Shown one piece after another: positions 36,994-46,474 of a stretch of 64,000 nucleotides of DNA. The position numbers and the translations under genes were made by a program. Each line of letters begins with the position of its first letter. The first letter of the stretch is position 1. Location of the stretch: positions 62,001 to 126,000 of the forward strand of contig CAJTFH010000004.1 in assembly GCA_910575545.1 (NCBI GenBank), written 5' to 3'. The notes beneath the pieces are model-generated. The model ran no database searches. It worked only from the letters and a program-made list of their open reading frames with translations, and was not told where the DNA came from. Source of the stretch: Bacteroidales bacterium (GTDB taxonomy: Bacteria > Bacteroidota > Bacteroidia > Bacteroidales > Muribaculaceae).

Positions 36994-37048
36994 TGACACG
37001 TTAAGGAAATTTAAAAATAATAACTTTAAAATACTTTCTAAAAACCAC

Positions 37049-39955
37049 ATGCAAAGCAAAGGAACCCTCGGAAGCATCATTGCGGGTGTTATCGCGATTT
37101 TCTTGGTGCTGGTGTGTCTGTTCTACCTGTCGTTTACGCTCGTAAGCAGCAAGCAGGAGGCCAAGGCCGAACAGTATGCACTGGTAGCCGCAGGCCAACA
37201 AGGCAAGAATTCCGAGCAGTACAACAAGGCTTACAAAGCCTACATCGACTCAATCAGCAAGCAACCCGTCTGGTTGGGCTACAACTACAATGAAGTGCAG
37301 AAATGGGGCGTAGGCCTCGGTCTCGACCTCAAGGGGGGCATGAACGTCATCCTCCAGGTGTCGATGCCCGACATGCTCCGCTCTATGAAGAATGCCGATG
37401 CCGACGCATCGTTTGACCAGGCTCTCGCCAACACCGATTCGATTATCGGCGGCAACCATTCGTCAGACTACGTGGGCACATTTGTCGAGCAGTATCGCAA
37501 ACTCAATTCCGGTGCAGACTTCTCGGTGGTTTTCAACTCGATAATCAAACCCGGGCAGAGCGACAAGGATGTTGCATCAATCCTGAAATCGGAAGTTAAA
37601 GACCGGGTCAACAACTCAGCCACCAACGTGTTGCGCAGCCGTATCGACGCCTATGGCGTTGTGTCGCCCAACATCCAGGTGCTTCAAGACAACGACGGCC
37701 AGATTCTTCTGGAACTCCCGGGCGTTAAAGAGCACCAGCGTGTGCGCGAACTGCTGCAGCGCTCAGCCAACCTTGAGTTTTATGAGTGCTACGGCGCCAA
37801 CGAAATCACCGGCCAGCTCGCACAGCTCGATAACGCACTGCGCGCCAAAAACGGCACAGGCCTCCGCGAGCGTTTCCTGATGATCAACAGCGACGCAACC
37901 CCGATTCTCGGTATCGCCACCGCCAAAGAACGCGAAGCCATCGACGCCCTTCTGGCAACCAACGAGGCAAAACAATATCTGCCCAGCAACCTGAAACTCC
38001 GTTGGTCGGTGAAGCCCACACCGGTGAATTTCAACGACACCGTGACCAAACAGGAACGCCAGATTGACACATACCAGCTCATCGCCCTGCGCACCACCAA
38101 CGGCGGCCCCGCCCTCGACGGAAGCTGCGTTGTGAGCGCATCAAGCGACTTCGAGCAGATGCAGGGCAATGTGGTTTCAATGACCATGAACTCTGAAGGC
38201 GCCCGCGACTGGGCACGAATCACCCAGCGCAACATCGGCCACCCCGTGGCCATCGTGCTCGACGACCTGGTTTACTCTTATCCCAACATCCGCCAGGCAA
38301 TTGAGGGAGGCCGCTCACAAATCACCGGCGACTTCACCGTTGAAGAAGCCCAAGACTTGGCCAACGTGCTCAAGAGTGGCAAAATGACTGCTAAGGTCGA
38401 CATAATCTCCGATATGGTGATCGGCCCGACACTGGGTAAACAGGCCATCGAATCAGGCATATGGTCGTTTATCGTGGCGCTTGTGCTGCTGATGATATTC
38501 ATGTGTGCCATCTACGGCATTATCCCCGGCCTCATCGCCAATTTCGGTTTGATCTGCAACCTGTTCTTCACTTTCGGAATCCTCGCATCGTTCCAGGCAG
38601 TGCTGACCCTCAGCGGTATCGCCGGTATCGTGCTTGCCCTGGGTATGGCTGTTGACGCCAACGTGCTCATCTTCGAGCGCGCCAAAGAGGAACTCCGCGC
38701 CGGCAAGACAGTGCGCACCGCCATCGCCGACGGTTACAGCAACGCATTCTCGGCCATCTTCGACTCGAACCTGACCTCAATCATCACAGGTGTAATCCTG
38801 CTGTTCTTCGGCACAGGCCCCATCAAAGGCTTCGCCACCACCCTCATCATCGGTATCATCTGCTCGTTCTTCACCGCAGTCTACCTGACCCGCATCATCT
38901 TCATCGCCTTCGGCAAGAAGAAAGCGTTCCAGAAGCTCACATTCTCAACCGGGTTGTCGCGCAATCTGTTCAACAGCACCAACTTCAACTTCCTCGGCGC
39001 CCGCAAGGTGTCGTTCATGGTTGTCGGCGTGTTCGTGGCAGTGGTTGTTATCTCGCTGTTTGTGCGCGGCCTTAACCAGGGCATCGACTTCTCAGGCGGT
39101 CGCAACTATGTTGTGAAATTCGAGAAACCGGTTGAAACCGGCCATCTGCAACAGGTGCTCACCCCGATGTTCAACCAGAACGGCGAAGTGGCATCAGTTT
39201 CGGTGATCACTATCGAAAACTCCAACCAGGTGCGCGTTTCGACCAACTACAAAATCAAATCGACAGAAGACGCATCTGCCATTGAGGGTGAAATCACCAA
39301 CCTGCTCTATGAGACATTCAAAGCAGAGGGGCTTCTGCCCGACGGCATGACATTGGAAGAGTTCTCGACAACCGACGAAACCCAGGGCATACTGTCGTCG
39401 CAGACCGTAGGGCCGACTGTGGCAAACGACATGCGCAACAAGGCTTACATCGCCGTAATCCTGTCGCTAATCGCAATGTTCCTTTACATCCTGTTGCGCT
39501 TCCGCAACGTGGCATTCTCATTGGGAGCACTTGCCGCCGTTGCCTTCACCGCCTTCACCATCATAGGCTTCTATTCGCTGTTCTGGGGCATACTGCCCTT
39601 CGCGATGGAAATCGACCAGACGTTCATTGCCGCCATCCTGACCATCATCGGTTATCAGATTAACGATACGGTGGTTGTGTTCGACCGTGTGCGCGAGAAT
39701 GTAGGCCTCTATCCGAAACAGGACTTCTTCACCACTGTCAACAAATCGCTCAACTCGACATTGACCCGTACGATTATGACATCGGCATCGACATTGCTCG
39801 TACTGCTGTGCATCTTCATCCTCGGTGGAGACTCTATCCGCTCGTTCATCTTCGCAATGCTGTTCGGTGTGATTACCGGTACGCTGTCGACGCTGTTCAT
39901 CGCATCGCCTGTGGCCTACCTTACCAACAAACGCAAAGTTGCAGCTGCCAAATAA
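37049..39955 (+). CDS. secDF: Fused protein translocase subunit SecDF
   Basis: 968 residues, SecD and SecF in one chain as usual in Bacteroidetes. It uses the proton gradient to help pull secreted proteins through SecYEG. The SecD half has an N-terminal helix, the motif GLGLDLKGG (about 88-96), a large periplasmic part and a six-helix block with ALGMAVDANVLIFER. The SecF half starts near residue 640 with GIDFSGG (about 683-689) and ends with its own six-helix block containing YQINDTVVVFDRVRE. Preceded by a long structured leader and followed by a clear terminator, so it is a single-gene unit. Confidence 0.97.
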   Translation: MQSKGTLGSIIAGVIAIFLVLVCLFYLSFTLVSSKQEAKAEQYALVAAGQQGKNSEQYNKAYKAYIDSISKQPVWLGYNYNEVQKWGVGLGLDLKGGMNVILQVSMPDMLRSMKNADADASFDQALANTDSIIGGNHSSDYVGTFVEQYRKLNSGADFSVVFNSIIKPGQSDKDVASILKSEVKDRVNNSATNVLRSRIDAYGVVSPNIQVLQDNDGQILLELPGVKEHQRVRELLQRSANLEFYECYGANEITGQLAQLDNALRAKNGTGLRERFLMINSDATPILGIATAKEREAIDALLATNEAKQYLPSNLKLRWSVKPTPVNFNDTVTKQERQIDTYQLIALRTTNGGPALDGSCVVSASSDFEQMQGNVVSMTMNSEGARDWARITQRNIGHPVAIVLDDLVYSYPNIRQAIEGGRSQITGDFTVEEAQDLANVLKSGKMTAKVDIISDMVIGPTLGKQAIESGIWSFIVALVLLMIFMCAIYGIIPGLIANFGLICNLFFTFGILASFQAVLTLSGIAGIVLALGMAVDANVLIFERAKEELRAGKTVRTAIADGYSNAFSAIFDSNLTSIITGVILLFFGTGPIKGFATTLIIGIICSFFTAVYLTRIIFIAFGKKKAFQKLTFSTGLSRNLFNSTNFNFLGARKVSFMVVGVFVAVVVISLFVRGLNQGIDFSGGRNYVVKFEKPVETGHLQQVLTPMFNQNGEVASVSVITIENSNQVRVSTNYKIKSTEDASAIEGEITNLLYETFKAEGLLPDGMTLEEFSTTDETQGILSSQTVGPTVANDMRNKAYIAVILSLIAMFLYILLRFRNVAFSLGALAAVAFTAFTIIGFYSLFWGILPFAMEIDQTFIAAILTIIGYQINDTVVVFDRVRENVGLYPKQDFFTTVNKSLNSTLTRTIMTSASTLLVLLCIFILGGDSIRSFIFAMLFGVITGTLSTLFIASPVAYLTNKRKVAAAK

Positions 39956-39997
39956 AAGCCTCAACCTAATAGCCTAAAAAGGCAAATAACAGATAGT

Positions 39998-40030
39998 CAA
40001 GGGCATCCCATTTTCTACGGGATGCCCTTG
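39998..40030 (+). terminator. Terminator after secDF
   Basis: CAAGGGCATCCC pairs perfectly with GGGATGCCCTTG (12 bp, nine-base loop), followed by GTTTATG. It lies 42 bases after the secDF stop. Confidence 0.75.
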
Positions 40031-40109
40031 GTTTATGTCATAGAAGCCGCCCAAACAGCCGTAACCAATGATTTTTGCAACAGAATATCGGAGAATGGAG
40101 ATTTTTTGC

Positions 40110-40117
40110 TATTTTTG
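40110..40117 (+). promoter_or_regulatory. Promoter -7 motif TATTTTTG for the Lrp-type gene
   Basis: A perfect TAnnTTTG match 71 bases before the ATG at 40189. The only TTTG upstream is 32 bases away, too far for a normal -33, so the assignment is moderate. Confidence 0.45.
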
Positions 40118-40188
40118 CAGTGCAATCGTCAAAGAGCATTTGCCAATCACGGCAAGCTCTTGGCCGTTAACCCAAAAACCTGCAAAAC

Positions 40189-40662
40189 ATGGATAAATTG
40201 GACTGTATCGATAACCTTGACAAACGAATACTTCAGATTGTGATGCACAACGCACGCATACCGTCGAAAGATGTTGCACTGGTGTGTGGAGTGTCGCGCG
40301 CAGCTATCCACCAACGCATTCAGCGCATGATTGAACTTGGAATAATCACAGGCTCAGGATACAATGTCAACACCCAGCTGCTCGGCTACAGCACATGCAC
40401 ATATATCGGCGTCAACCTCGAGCGGGCGGCACTCTACAGCACCGTTGTGCAAGAATTTGAAAAGATTCCGGAAATCACCGAATGCCATTTCACAACCGGC
40501 CCCTACACCATGCTCATCAAACTGTATGCCAAAGACAACCAGCACTTGATGGAGCTGCTAAACAAAAAGATACAGATGATACCCGGCGTTGTAGGCACAG
40601 AGACACTCATTTCGCTCGACCATTCTATAAAACGCCATATCCCGCTTTATCCCGAAGAATAA
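40189..40662 (+). CDS. Lrp/AsnC-family transcriptional regulator
   Basis: 157 residues. An N-terminal HTH (DVALVCGVSRAAIHQRIQRM, about 25-45) is followed by a RAM ligand-binding domain (about 70-150). These proteins form octamers that sense amino acids or related metabolites. The N terminus MDKLDCIDNLDKRILQIVMHNAR matches the family start. It has its own promoter motif and no close operon partner; the next gene is 88 bases away. Confidence 0.93.
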   Translation: MDKLDCIDNLDKRILQIVMHNARIPSKDVALVCGVSRAAIHQRIQRMIELGIITGSGYNVNTQLLGYSTCTYIGVNLERAALYSTVVQEFEKIPEITECHFTTGPYTMLIKLYAKDNQHLMELLNKKIQMIPGVVGTETLISLDHSIKRHIPLYPEE

Positions 40663-40750
40663 GAGCGTGAAGCGATTGAGCTTTTGTGTTTGAGTGTAAC
40701 ACATTAGCCCTTATCCAAAGAATCATCGCAACGAAAACCACTACAGAACA

Positions 40751-41893
40751 ATGAAAATCGGATTCGACGGGAAACGTGCGGTTAAAAACAACACCGGCCT
40801 GGGGAATTATTCAAGGCTTCTTATCGACATTCTCGCCACCCGTTATCCTGACAACGAATACCTGCTCTATACTCCGGAGCTGAAAGACAACCCAAGGCTT
40901 AAACCAGTGCTGGCACATCCTAATGTGAGGCTTATCACTCCGCAAAGCCATGCCGGCAAGGCCTTGACCGGCCTTTGGAGGGTAAAAGGGGTAACCAGCC
41001 AACTTAAAACCGACGGTATAGACCTGATGCACGGCCTGTCGGGAGAGCTGCCGCTTAACATCCACAACAGCGGCATCGCCTCGGTTGTCACCATGCACGA
41101 CCTGATTTTCCGCCGTTTACCGCAATATTACAAAGCCTTCGACCGGCAGATTTATGATTATAAATTCCGAAAGGCTGCCGAAAACGCCACCCGAATACTC
41201 GCAATATCGGAATGCACCAAACGCGACCTCATCACAGACTATGGCATCGACGGGAGAAAAATCGACGTTGTATACCAAGGATGCGCAGACCAATTCAAGC
41301 GCATACCTGATGCCGACGAAATCGCCTCTGTCAAAGCCCGCTACGGACTCGACAGACCATATATCATCTCGGTAGGCACAATCGAACACCGCAAAAACCA
41401 GATGATTGCAGTCAGAGGGATGAGAGGGCTCGCGGATGATTTCGAGCTTGTGCTTGTGGGACGACGCACAGACTACGCCCGCACACTCGACAGCTACATC
41501 AGCACCTACGGACTGGGCAACCGTGTGAAATTCATTGAAAACGCGGCATTCACCGACCTGCCCGCACTCTATGCCGGGGCACTCTGCTCAACCTATACCT
41601 CGCGATATGAGGGGTTCGGCATCCCTGTCATAGAAAGCCTGAACACCGGCACGCCTGTTGTGGTGGCTACCGGTTCATGCCTTGAGGAAGCTGGAGGCCC
41701 CGACACTCCGGCCATCAATCCCGATGATGTAGAGGGATGGCTCAATGTGGTTAAAGAATTGGCTAACTATCCCGAAGTCAGAGAGAAAATTGCCCGTGCA
41801 GGAAGAAGATATGTAGAAAAATTCAACGACACCACCATGTCAGAAGGAACTATGGCGTGTTATGCGAAAGCCCTTTATACGTTTAACGGCTGA
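40751..41893 (+). CDS. GT4-family glycosyltransferase
   Basis: 380 residues with the two Rossmann-like lobes of GT-B enzymes. The C lobe shows VGTIEHRKNQ and the E-x7-E nucleotide-sugar motif RYEGFGIPVIES (about 288-299). It transfers a sugar, often mannose or a related hexose, to a lipid- or glycan-linked acceptor at the cytoplasmic face. No membrane segment. The acceptor is unknown; the nearby SDR epimerase gene could supply a sugar nucleotide, but the 110-base gap leaves cotranscription uncertain. Confidence 0.9.
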   Translation: MKIGFDGKRAVKNNTGLGNYSRLLIDILATRYPDNEYLLYTPELKDNPRLKPVLAHPNVRLITPQSHAGKALTGLWRVKGVTSQLKTDGIDLMHGLSGELPLNIHNSGIASVVTMHDLIFRRLPQYYKAFDRQIYDYKFRKAAENATRILAISECTKRDLITDYGIDGRKIDVVYQGCADQFKRIPDADEIASVKARYGLDRPYIISVGTIEHRKNQMIAVRGMRGLADDFELVLVGRRTDYARTLDSYISTYGLGNRVKFIENAAFTDLPALYAGALCSTYTSRYEGFGIPVIESLNTGTPVVVATGSCLEEAGGPDTPAINPDDVEGWLNVVKELANYPEVREKIARAGRRYVEKFNDTTMSEGTMACYAKALYTFNG

Positions 41894-42003
41894 CCGGCAC
41901 CATGCACAGCTCCTTCAATATCCGGGCAAACGGCAAGGAGGGGACATAGTGATACTTAATATTACCACATATAGAGCGTCTGGTAGAAATTAACAGTAAC
42001 AAA

Positions 42004-43059
42004 ATGCAGAACGACAACAAACACAACAATACACCCATAGATTTAACCGGGAAGCGGCTCTTAGTTGTAGGTGCGGGGGGATTTATAGGAGGTTTTATCG
42101 CCGCCGAAGGTGTAAGGCGGGGCATGGATGTGACAGTAGCTGTCAGGGAAAGCACCTCAAGGCGCTATCTGACGGCGCCTGGATTGCATTTCCTTGTGCT
42201 CGACTATGAAAATCCAGCCTCTCTCAAAGAATCAATCAGCGCCCGGGAAAGATGGGATTATATCATCTACAACCTCGGGGCTACTAAATGCGCCAATTAC
42301 CTCGACTTTAAAAAAATAAATTTCGAATACCTCCGCAACTTCACCACTGCGCTCAAAGAAACAGCTCATGAGCCTGACAGATTGCTATACATGAGCTCGC
42401 TATCAGCTTTAGGGCCGGGCGACGAGCGGAATTACACGCCATATGATTCAAGCAAAGAGCCTGAGCCTAACACCCGCTACGGACAATCGAAAATAATGGC
42501 GGAACAGTGGCTCGAACATATGGCGGGAATCCCCTACATAATTTTCCGCCCCACCGGGGTTTATGGCCCGCACGAGAAAGACTATCTGATGATGATACAG
42601 TGCATCGACAGCCATTTTGACTTCGGGGTGGGGTTCAGGCGCCAGATGCTGACATTCATCTATGTCGACGACCTTGCAGGAGCCATGTTCGACGCTCTCG
42701 CCGCCGGGATAGAGAACAAGAAATATATCATCTCAGAGAAGCGCGCCTATACCCAGAAAGAGTTCCGCGACATTGTGGCAGAAGAGCTTGGCGGCAAATG
42801 GGTGATACCGGTCAAACTACCGATGTGGATGGTATGGACAGTTTCGGCCATAGCCGAGAAAATCGGCAAATGGAGGCTGAAGCCCTCAACCCTCAACCGC
42901 GACAAATTCAAAATAATGAAACAACGCAACTGGCAAGCCGACGTGAGCGAGGCTGAACGCGATTTCGGTTTTTCGCCAAAGGTTGACCTCCGCGAAGGAA
43001 TCAGACGCACTGTTGAGGAATATCGCAAAGCTGCCGGCGGAAAAGCCAAAAGGCAATAA
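42004..43059 (+). CDS. NAD(P)-dependent SDR epimerase/dehydratase
   Basis: 351 residues. The nucleotide-binding motif GAGGFIGGFIAAEG lies near residue 23. The catalytic pair Tyr-x3-Lys is in RYGQSKIMAE (about 159-163) with an upstream Ser in YMSSLSALG. This extended-SDR type includes sugar epimerases, dihydroflavonol-type reductases and steroid dehydrogenase-like enzymes; the substrate cannot be read. It ends 21 bases before the GH97 gene, so those two are probably cotranscribed. Confidence 0.87.
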   Translation: MQNDNKHNNTPIDLTGKRLLVVGAGGFIGGFIAAEGVRRGMDVTVAVRESTSRRYLTAPGLHFLVLDYENPASLKESISARERWDYIIYNLGATKCANYLDFKKINFEYLRNFTTALKETAHEPDRLLYMSSLSALGPGDERNYTPYDSSKEPEPNTRYGQSKIMAEQWLEHMAGIPYIIFRPTGVYGPHEKDYLMMIQCIDSHFDFGVGFRRQMLTFIYVDDLAGAMFDALAAGIENKKYIISEKRAYTQKEFRDIVAEELGGKWVIPVKLPMWMVWTVSAIAEKIGKWRLKPSTLNRDKFKIMKQRNWQADVSEAERDFGFSPKVDLREGIRRTVEEYRKAAGGKAKRQ

Positions 43060-43080
43060 CAGCCAAACCAATTATAACCC

Positions 43081-45030
43081 ATGAAAATTCACAGCAGATT
43101 AACATCTATCGCAACCTTATTGACGCTGGCGCTAAGCACCGGCGCGGAAAGCGTCACAAGTCCCGACGGCAGACTCGTTGTAACGGTTGATGCCGAAGGG
43201 GGCATTCCGGCCTACAGCGTCAGCTACGACGGGGCTGAAATCATCAGACGTTCCCCATTAGGATTCAAAAGCAATATCGGCGATTTCAGCAGCGACATGA
43301 CACTGACAGGCTCCAAGAGCGGCACTGTCAACAAAAGTTTCGACCAAGACAAGCTCAAGAAGAGCCACATAGATTATAACGCCAACACCCTGGCAACCAC
43401 ATTCAAAAACACCAAAGGGGGAAAGATGAAAGTTGAATGGCAGGTTGCCGACAACGACATAGCATTCCGCTATATCATCCCCGCGCAAGGAGAAAGCCGA
43501 AGCATGGTGGTTGAAAGCGAAGCCACGGGCTACCGTTTTCCTGAAGAGACAACCGTGTTCATGACCCCGCAGAGCGACCCGATGATAGGATGGAAACGCA
43601 CCAAACCGAGCTACGAGGAGTATTATATAACCGACGCAGCGGTCGGCACACCTTCGCAATACGGCCATGGGTTCACATTCCCCGCCTTGATGAAGATCGG
43701 CGACAAAGGGTGGGTGCTCCTGAGCGAGAGCGGTGTCGACGGCTATTATTGCGGTTCCCACCTGAGCGACAGCAAAGAGGGGGTCTACACCATAGCCTAC
43801 CCCATGGAAGGGGAAAACAACGGCAACGGCTCCGCAAGCCCCGGAATAGCCCTCCCCGGGAAAACGCCATGGCGCACCATCACCGTTGGCCGCACGTTGG
43901 CACCTATCGTTGAGACCACAGCCCCCTGGAATGTTGTGGAGCCGCTCTATACCACTTCGCGCCCGGCAAACCCGGGGAAAGGCACATGGAGCTGGCTTCT
44001 GTGGCAAGACAACAGCATCAACGCCGAAGACCAGCGGAAATTCATAGACCTGGCCCACGCCATGGGCTACCAGAATGTGCTCATCGACAACTGGTGGGAC
44101 AAGAATATCGGCCGCGACGGCATGAAAGAACTCATCGGATATGCCCGTTCCAAGGGTGTGAATGTGATTCTGTGGTATTCTTCGAGCGGCTATTGGAACG
44201 ATATCGAACAAAGCCCTGTCAACCATATGGACCGCCCCATAGTGCGCAAGAGAGAGATGGCATGGCTGCGCGACATGGGCGTCAAGGCCATAAAAGTCGA
44301 CTTTTTCGGAGGCGACAAACAGGAAACCATGCGGCTCTATGAAGATATACTCAGCGATGCCGCCGACTACGGACTTGATGTGATTTTCCATGGATGCACC
44401 CTGCCGAGAGGATGGGAACGGATGTATCCCAATTACGTGGGGAGCGAAGCCGTGCTTGCATCTGAAAACCTTGTGTTCGAACAGAAATTCTGCGACATGG
44501 AAGCGTTCCACGCCACCTTGCACCCGTTCATACGAAATGCTGCCGGCATCATGGAATACGGCGGCACAGTGCTCAACCACCGCCTCAACCGTGGAAACGA
44601 CGGCGGCACAGTGCGGCGCACCGGCGACGCATTCCAACTGGCCACAGCCGTGCTGTTCCAGAACCCTGTGCAGAATTTTGCATTGGCGCCCAACAACCTG
44701 ACCGACGCTCCGTCTGATGCAATCAGCTTCATGAAGGATGTGCCCACAACATGGGACGATGTCAAGTTTATCGACGGCTATCCCGGCCGTTATGCCGTTG
44801 TAGCACGCCGCTCAGGAAACAGATGGTATATAGCAGGTGTCAACGCCACCGCAAAGCCATTGAAACTCACCCTCGACCTCAAGCCACTCGGCCTGACAAG
44901 CGACACCATCCGGATGCTTGCCGACAGAAACGGGAAAGAGCTGAAAGCAACAGATGTTAAAATCAAACAGGGGGAAGTAAAGGTTGTCATCGAACCAGAC
45001 GGAGGCGTTGTGCTTACCGCAACGATGTGA
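43081..45030 (+). CDS. Glycoside hydrolase family 97 enzyme
   Basis: 649 residues with a signal peptide (about 1-22). A beta-supersandwich N-terminal domain (about 25-270) leads to a TIM barrel (about 280-560) and a small C-terminal beta domain. The barrel motif KVDFFGGD (about 406-413) carries an Asp where retaining GH97 alpha-galactosidase-type members have their nucleophile; inverting SusB-type enzymes use Glu residues elsewhere. I therefore favour the retaining subgroup, likely alpha-galactosidase, as an inference. It is far from the susCD locus and paired with an SDR gene, so it may act on a different glycan. Confidence 0.92.
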   Translation: MKIHSRLTSIATLLTLALSTGAESVTSPDGRLVVTVDAEGGIPAYSVSYDGAEIIRRSPLGFKSNIGDFSSDMTLTGSKSGTVNKSFDQDKLKKSHIDYNANTLATTFKNTKGGKMKVEWQVADNDIAFRYIIPAQGESRSMVVESEATGYRFPEETTVFMTPQSDPMIGWKRTKPSYEEYYITDAAVGTPSQYGHGFTFPALMKIGDKGWVLLSESGVDGYYCGSHLSDSKEGVYTIAYPMEGENNGNGSASPGIALPGKTPWRTITVGRTLAPIVETTAPWNVVEPLYTTSRPANPGKGTWSWLLWQDNSINAEDQRKFIDLAHAMGYQNVLIDNWWDKNIGRDGMKELIGYARSKGVNVILWYSSSGYWNDIEQSPVNHMDRPIVRKREMAWLRDMGVKAIKVDFFGGDKQETMRLYEDILSDAADYGLDVIFHGCTLPRGWERMYPNYVGSEAVLASENLVFEQKFCDMEAFHATLHPFIRNAAGIMEYGGTVLNHRLNRGNDGGTVRRTGDAFQLATAVLFQNPVQNFALAPNNLTDAPSDAISFMKDVPTTWDDVKFIDGYPGRYAVVARRSGNRWYIAGVNATAKPLKLTLDLKPLGLTSDTIRMLADRNGKELKATDVKIKQGEVKVVIEPDGGVVLTATM

Positions 45031-45049
45031 ATGGAAGAGGAAATATAAG

Positions 45050-45224
45050 GAGGGTGTGTCATAATGGCTCATCTGGGTCGTCGCCCGAGGGCTTCGGGTT
45101 CGGTCATTGACCTTAGTCAACTCCCTTCACCCTAACCCTCAGGCTCCTACCATCTGAACCATTCTGACAGCACCCTCTCCATCCGGATGCAAAAAAGGCG
45201 TTGGTCGAATTTCGACACAACGCC
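45050..45224 (+). repeat. 175-bp dispersed repeat, copy B
   Basis: The inverted partner of 3951-4125, with two visible differences over 175 bases. It starts 20 bases after the GH97 stop. The AAAAAAGGCG..CGCC end would terminate minus-strand transcription, opposite to both neighbouring genes. A third, shorter and diverged relic lies at 60645-60685. Confidence 0.9.
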
Positions 45225-45264
45225 CTGAACCCCGGCGAACCAAACAATTATAACTTCAAGAAAG

Positions 45265-45540
45265 ATGAGCGAACACAGAGTGCCATGGTGGATGTGGATT
45301 GTGATAACGGTCTGTATGCTTCCGGGGTTGTCATTCCCATGGATGGCCGGACTAATCCAAAACACCAATCCGGTTGTTAGAGGTCTGACATGGTTCTATC
45401 CGGCCTATGTTCTCATCTCAGGATTCCTTGCATGGCAATGCTACGGAAGGCGCACAGTAATGACGTGGATTGTGCTGGTGCTCTTGTTGCTCAGCCACGC
45501 ATGTTTCTACTACATGAGCTTTGCAACAATAGAACCATAG
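45265..45540 (+). CDS. Small membrane protein of unknown function
   Basis: 91 residues with three predicted membrane helices (about 8-30, 40-58 and 64-85) and short polar ends. No family is recognised. It lies between the dispersed repeat and the sirtuin gene on the same strand, 50 bases before the latter. Good start context and ordinary codon use support a real gene, but not strongly. Confidence 0.6.
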   Translation: MSEHRVPWWMWIVITVCMLPGLSFPWMAGLIQNTNPVVRGLTWFYPAYVLISGFLAWQCYGRRTVMTWIVLVLLLLSHACFYYMSFATIEP

Positions 45541-45590
45541 AAGCCATCTTGACTTCATAGTCTCGAACCGACAAACTGAATACAAACATT

Positions 45591-46277
45591 ATGGGCAAGA
45601 AAAAACTGGTCATATCCACGGGCGCAGGAATGAGCGCCGAAAGCGGCATAAACACCTTCCGCGATGCCGGAGGCCTGTGGGAGAACTACAACGTTATGGA
45701 TGTGGCTTCAGCCGACGGATTCCGCCGCAACCCCGGGCTGATCCATGAGTTCTATAACGCCCGCCGACGCGAGCTGCTGAAAGCCGAACCGAATGCGGGT
45801 CATCTGGGGCTGGTTGACCTGGAAAAGGATTTCGACGTTTATGTAATCACCCAGAACGTTGACAACCTGCACGAAAGGGCCGGCAGCAGCCATGTGCTCC
45901 ACCTACATGGAGAACTGATGAAGGTGCGCGCTCTTGACGACGAAAGCAAAGTGTGGGAACTGAAGCCCGAAGCTATCGAGACAACCGTTGACACGGTAAT
46001 CGACGGCCACCTGGTGCGCCCCCACATAGTGTTTTTCCAGGAGGCAGTTCCGAATATCGAACCGGCAGTGAAACTGGTTGAACAGGCCGATGTGTTTGTT
46101 GTCATAGGCACAAGCCTCAACGTTTACCCAGCGGCGGGACTGCTGCATTACGTCAGACCAGGAGTACCGGTCTACTATATCGACCCGAAGCCGGCAGCCG
46201 TGCCTCAGGGTGTCACCGTCTTGCCCATGAAAGCATCGGAAGGTGTTGAACGGCTGGCTCAGATATTGCGCAATTAA
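45591..46277 (+). CDS. cobB: NAD-dependent protein deacylase, sirtuin
   Basis: 228 residues. It removes acyl groups from lysines using NAD. The NAD-binding motif GAGMSAESGINTFRDAGG (about 11-28), TQNVDNLHERAG (about 87-98) and the catalytic His in HLHGE are present. The Tyr-x-x-Arg pair in FYNARRREL marks class III enzymes able to remove succinyl or malonyl groups. The zinc-binding cysteines of most sirtuins are absent; the stretch between HLHGE and RPHIVFF has none. The zinc-less form occurs in related Bacteroidetes proteins as far as I recall. A strong terminator follows. Confidence 0.92.
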   Translation: MGKKKLVISTGAGMSAESGINTFRDAGGLWENYNVMDVASADGFRRNPGLIHEFYNARRRELLKAEPNAGHLGLVDLEKDFDVYVITQNVDNLHERAGSSHVLHLHGELMKVRALDDESKVWELKPEAIETTVDTVIDGHLVRPHIVFFQEAVPNIEPAVKLVEQADVFVVIGTSLNVYPAAGLLHYVRPGVPVYYIDPKPAAVPQGVTVLPMKASEGVERLAQILRN

Positions 46278-46343
46278 ACCACTGGCAACCACCGGAATCA
46301 ATAGATTCAGGCAGACCTGGTTTACATTTGAGAACACATACGG

Positions 46344-46385
46344 GTTATCAACACCCCCGGAAGGGATGGTGTTGATAACTTTTTT
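46344..46385 (+). terminator. Intrinsic terminator between cobB and the division cluster
   Basis: GTTATCAACACC (46344-46355) pairs perfectly with GGTGTTGATAAC (46368-46379) and is followed at once by TTTTTT. A classic rho-independent terminator that isolates the cell-division cluster from upstream transcription. Confidence 0.9.
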
Positions 46386-46441
46386 AATGATAGTGAGAGG
46401 AATTTGGAGTTTGTCGTTGTAAATTCTTGCGAATTATTTGC

Positions 46442-46449
46442 TAACTTTA
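46442..46449 (+). promoter_or_regulatory. Likely promoter of the division cluster (TAACTTTA)
   Basis: Seven of eight bases match TAnnTTTG, 25 bases before the rsmH ATG. Possible -33 boxes (TTG at 46417, TTTG at 46410) are slightly too far. Since a terminator lies just upstream, a promoter is expected somewhere between 46386 and 46474. Confidence 0.45.
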
Positions 46450-46474
46450 CACTTTGAATGCGCATTGTAGGCAG

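Noticed and set aside
43258-44637. A 459-codon open frame antisense to the GH97 gene
   Set aside because: It mirrors a GC-rich coding gene with clear GH97 motifs; its translation is His/Cys/Val-rich with no domain.
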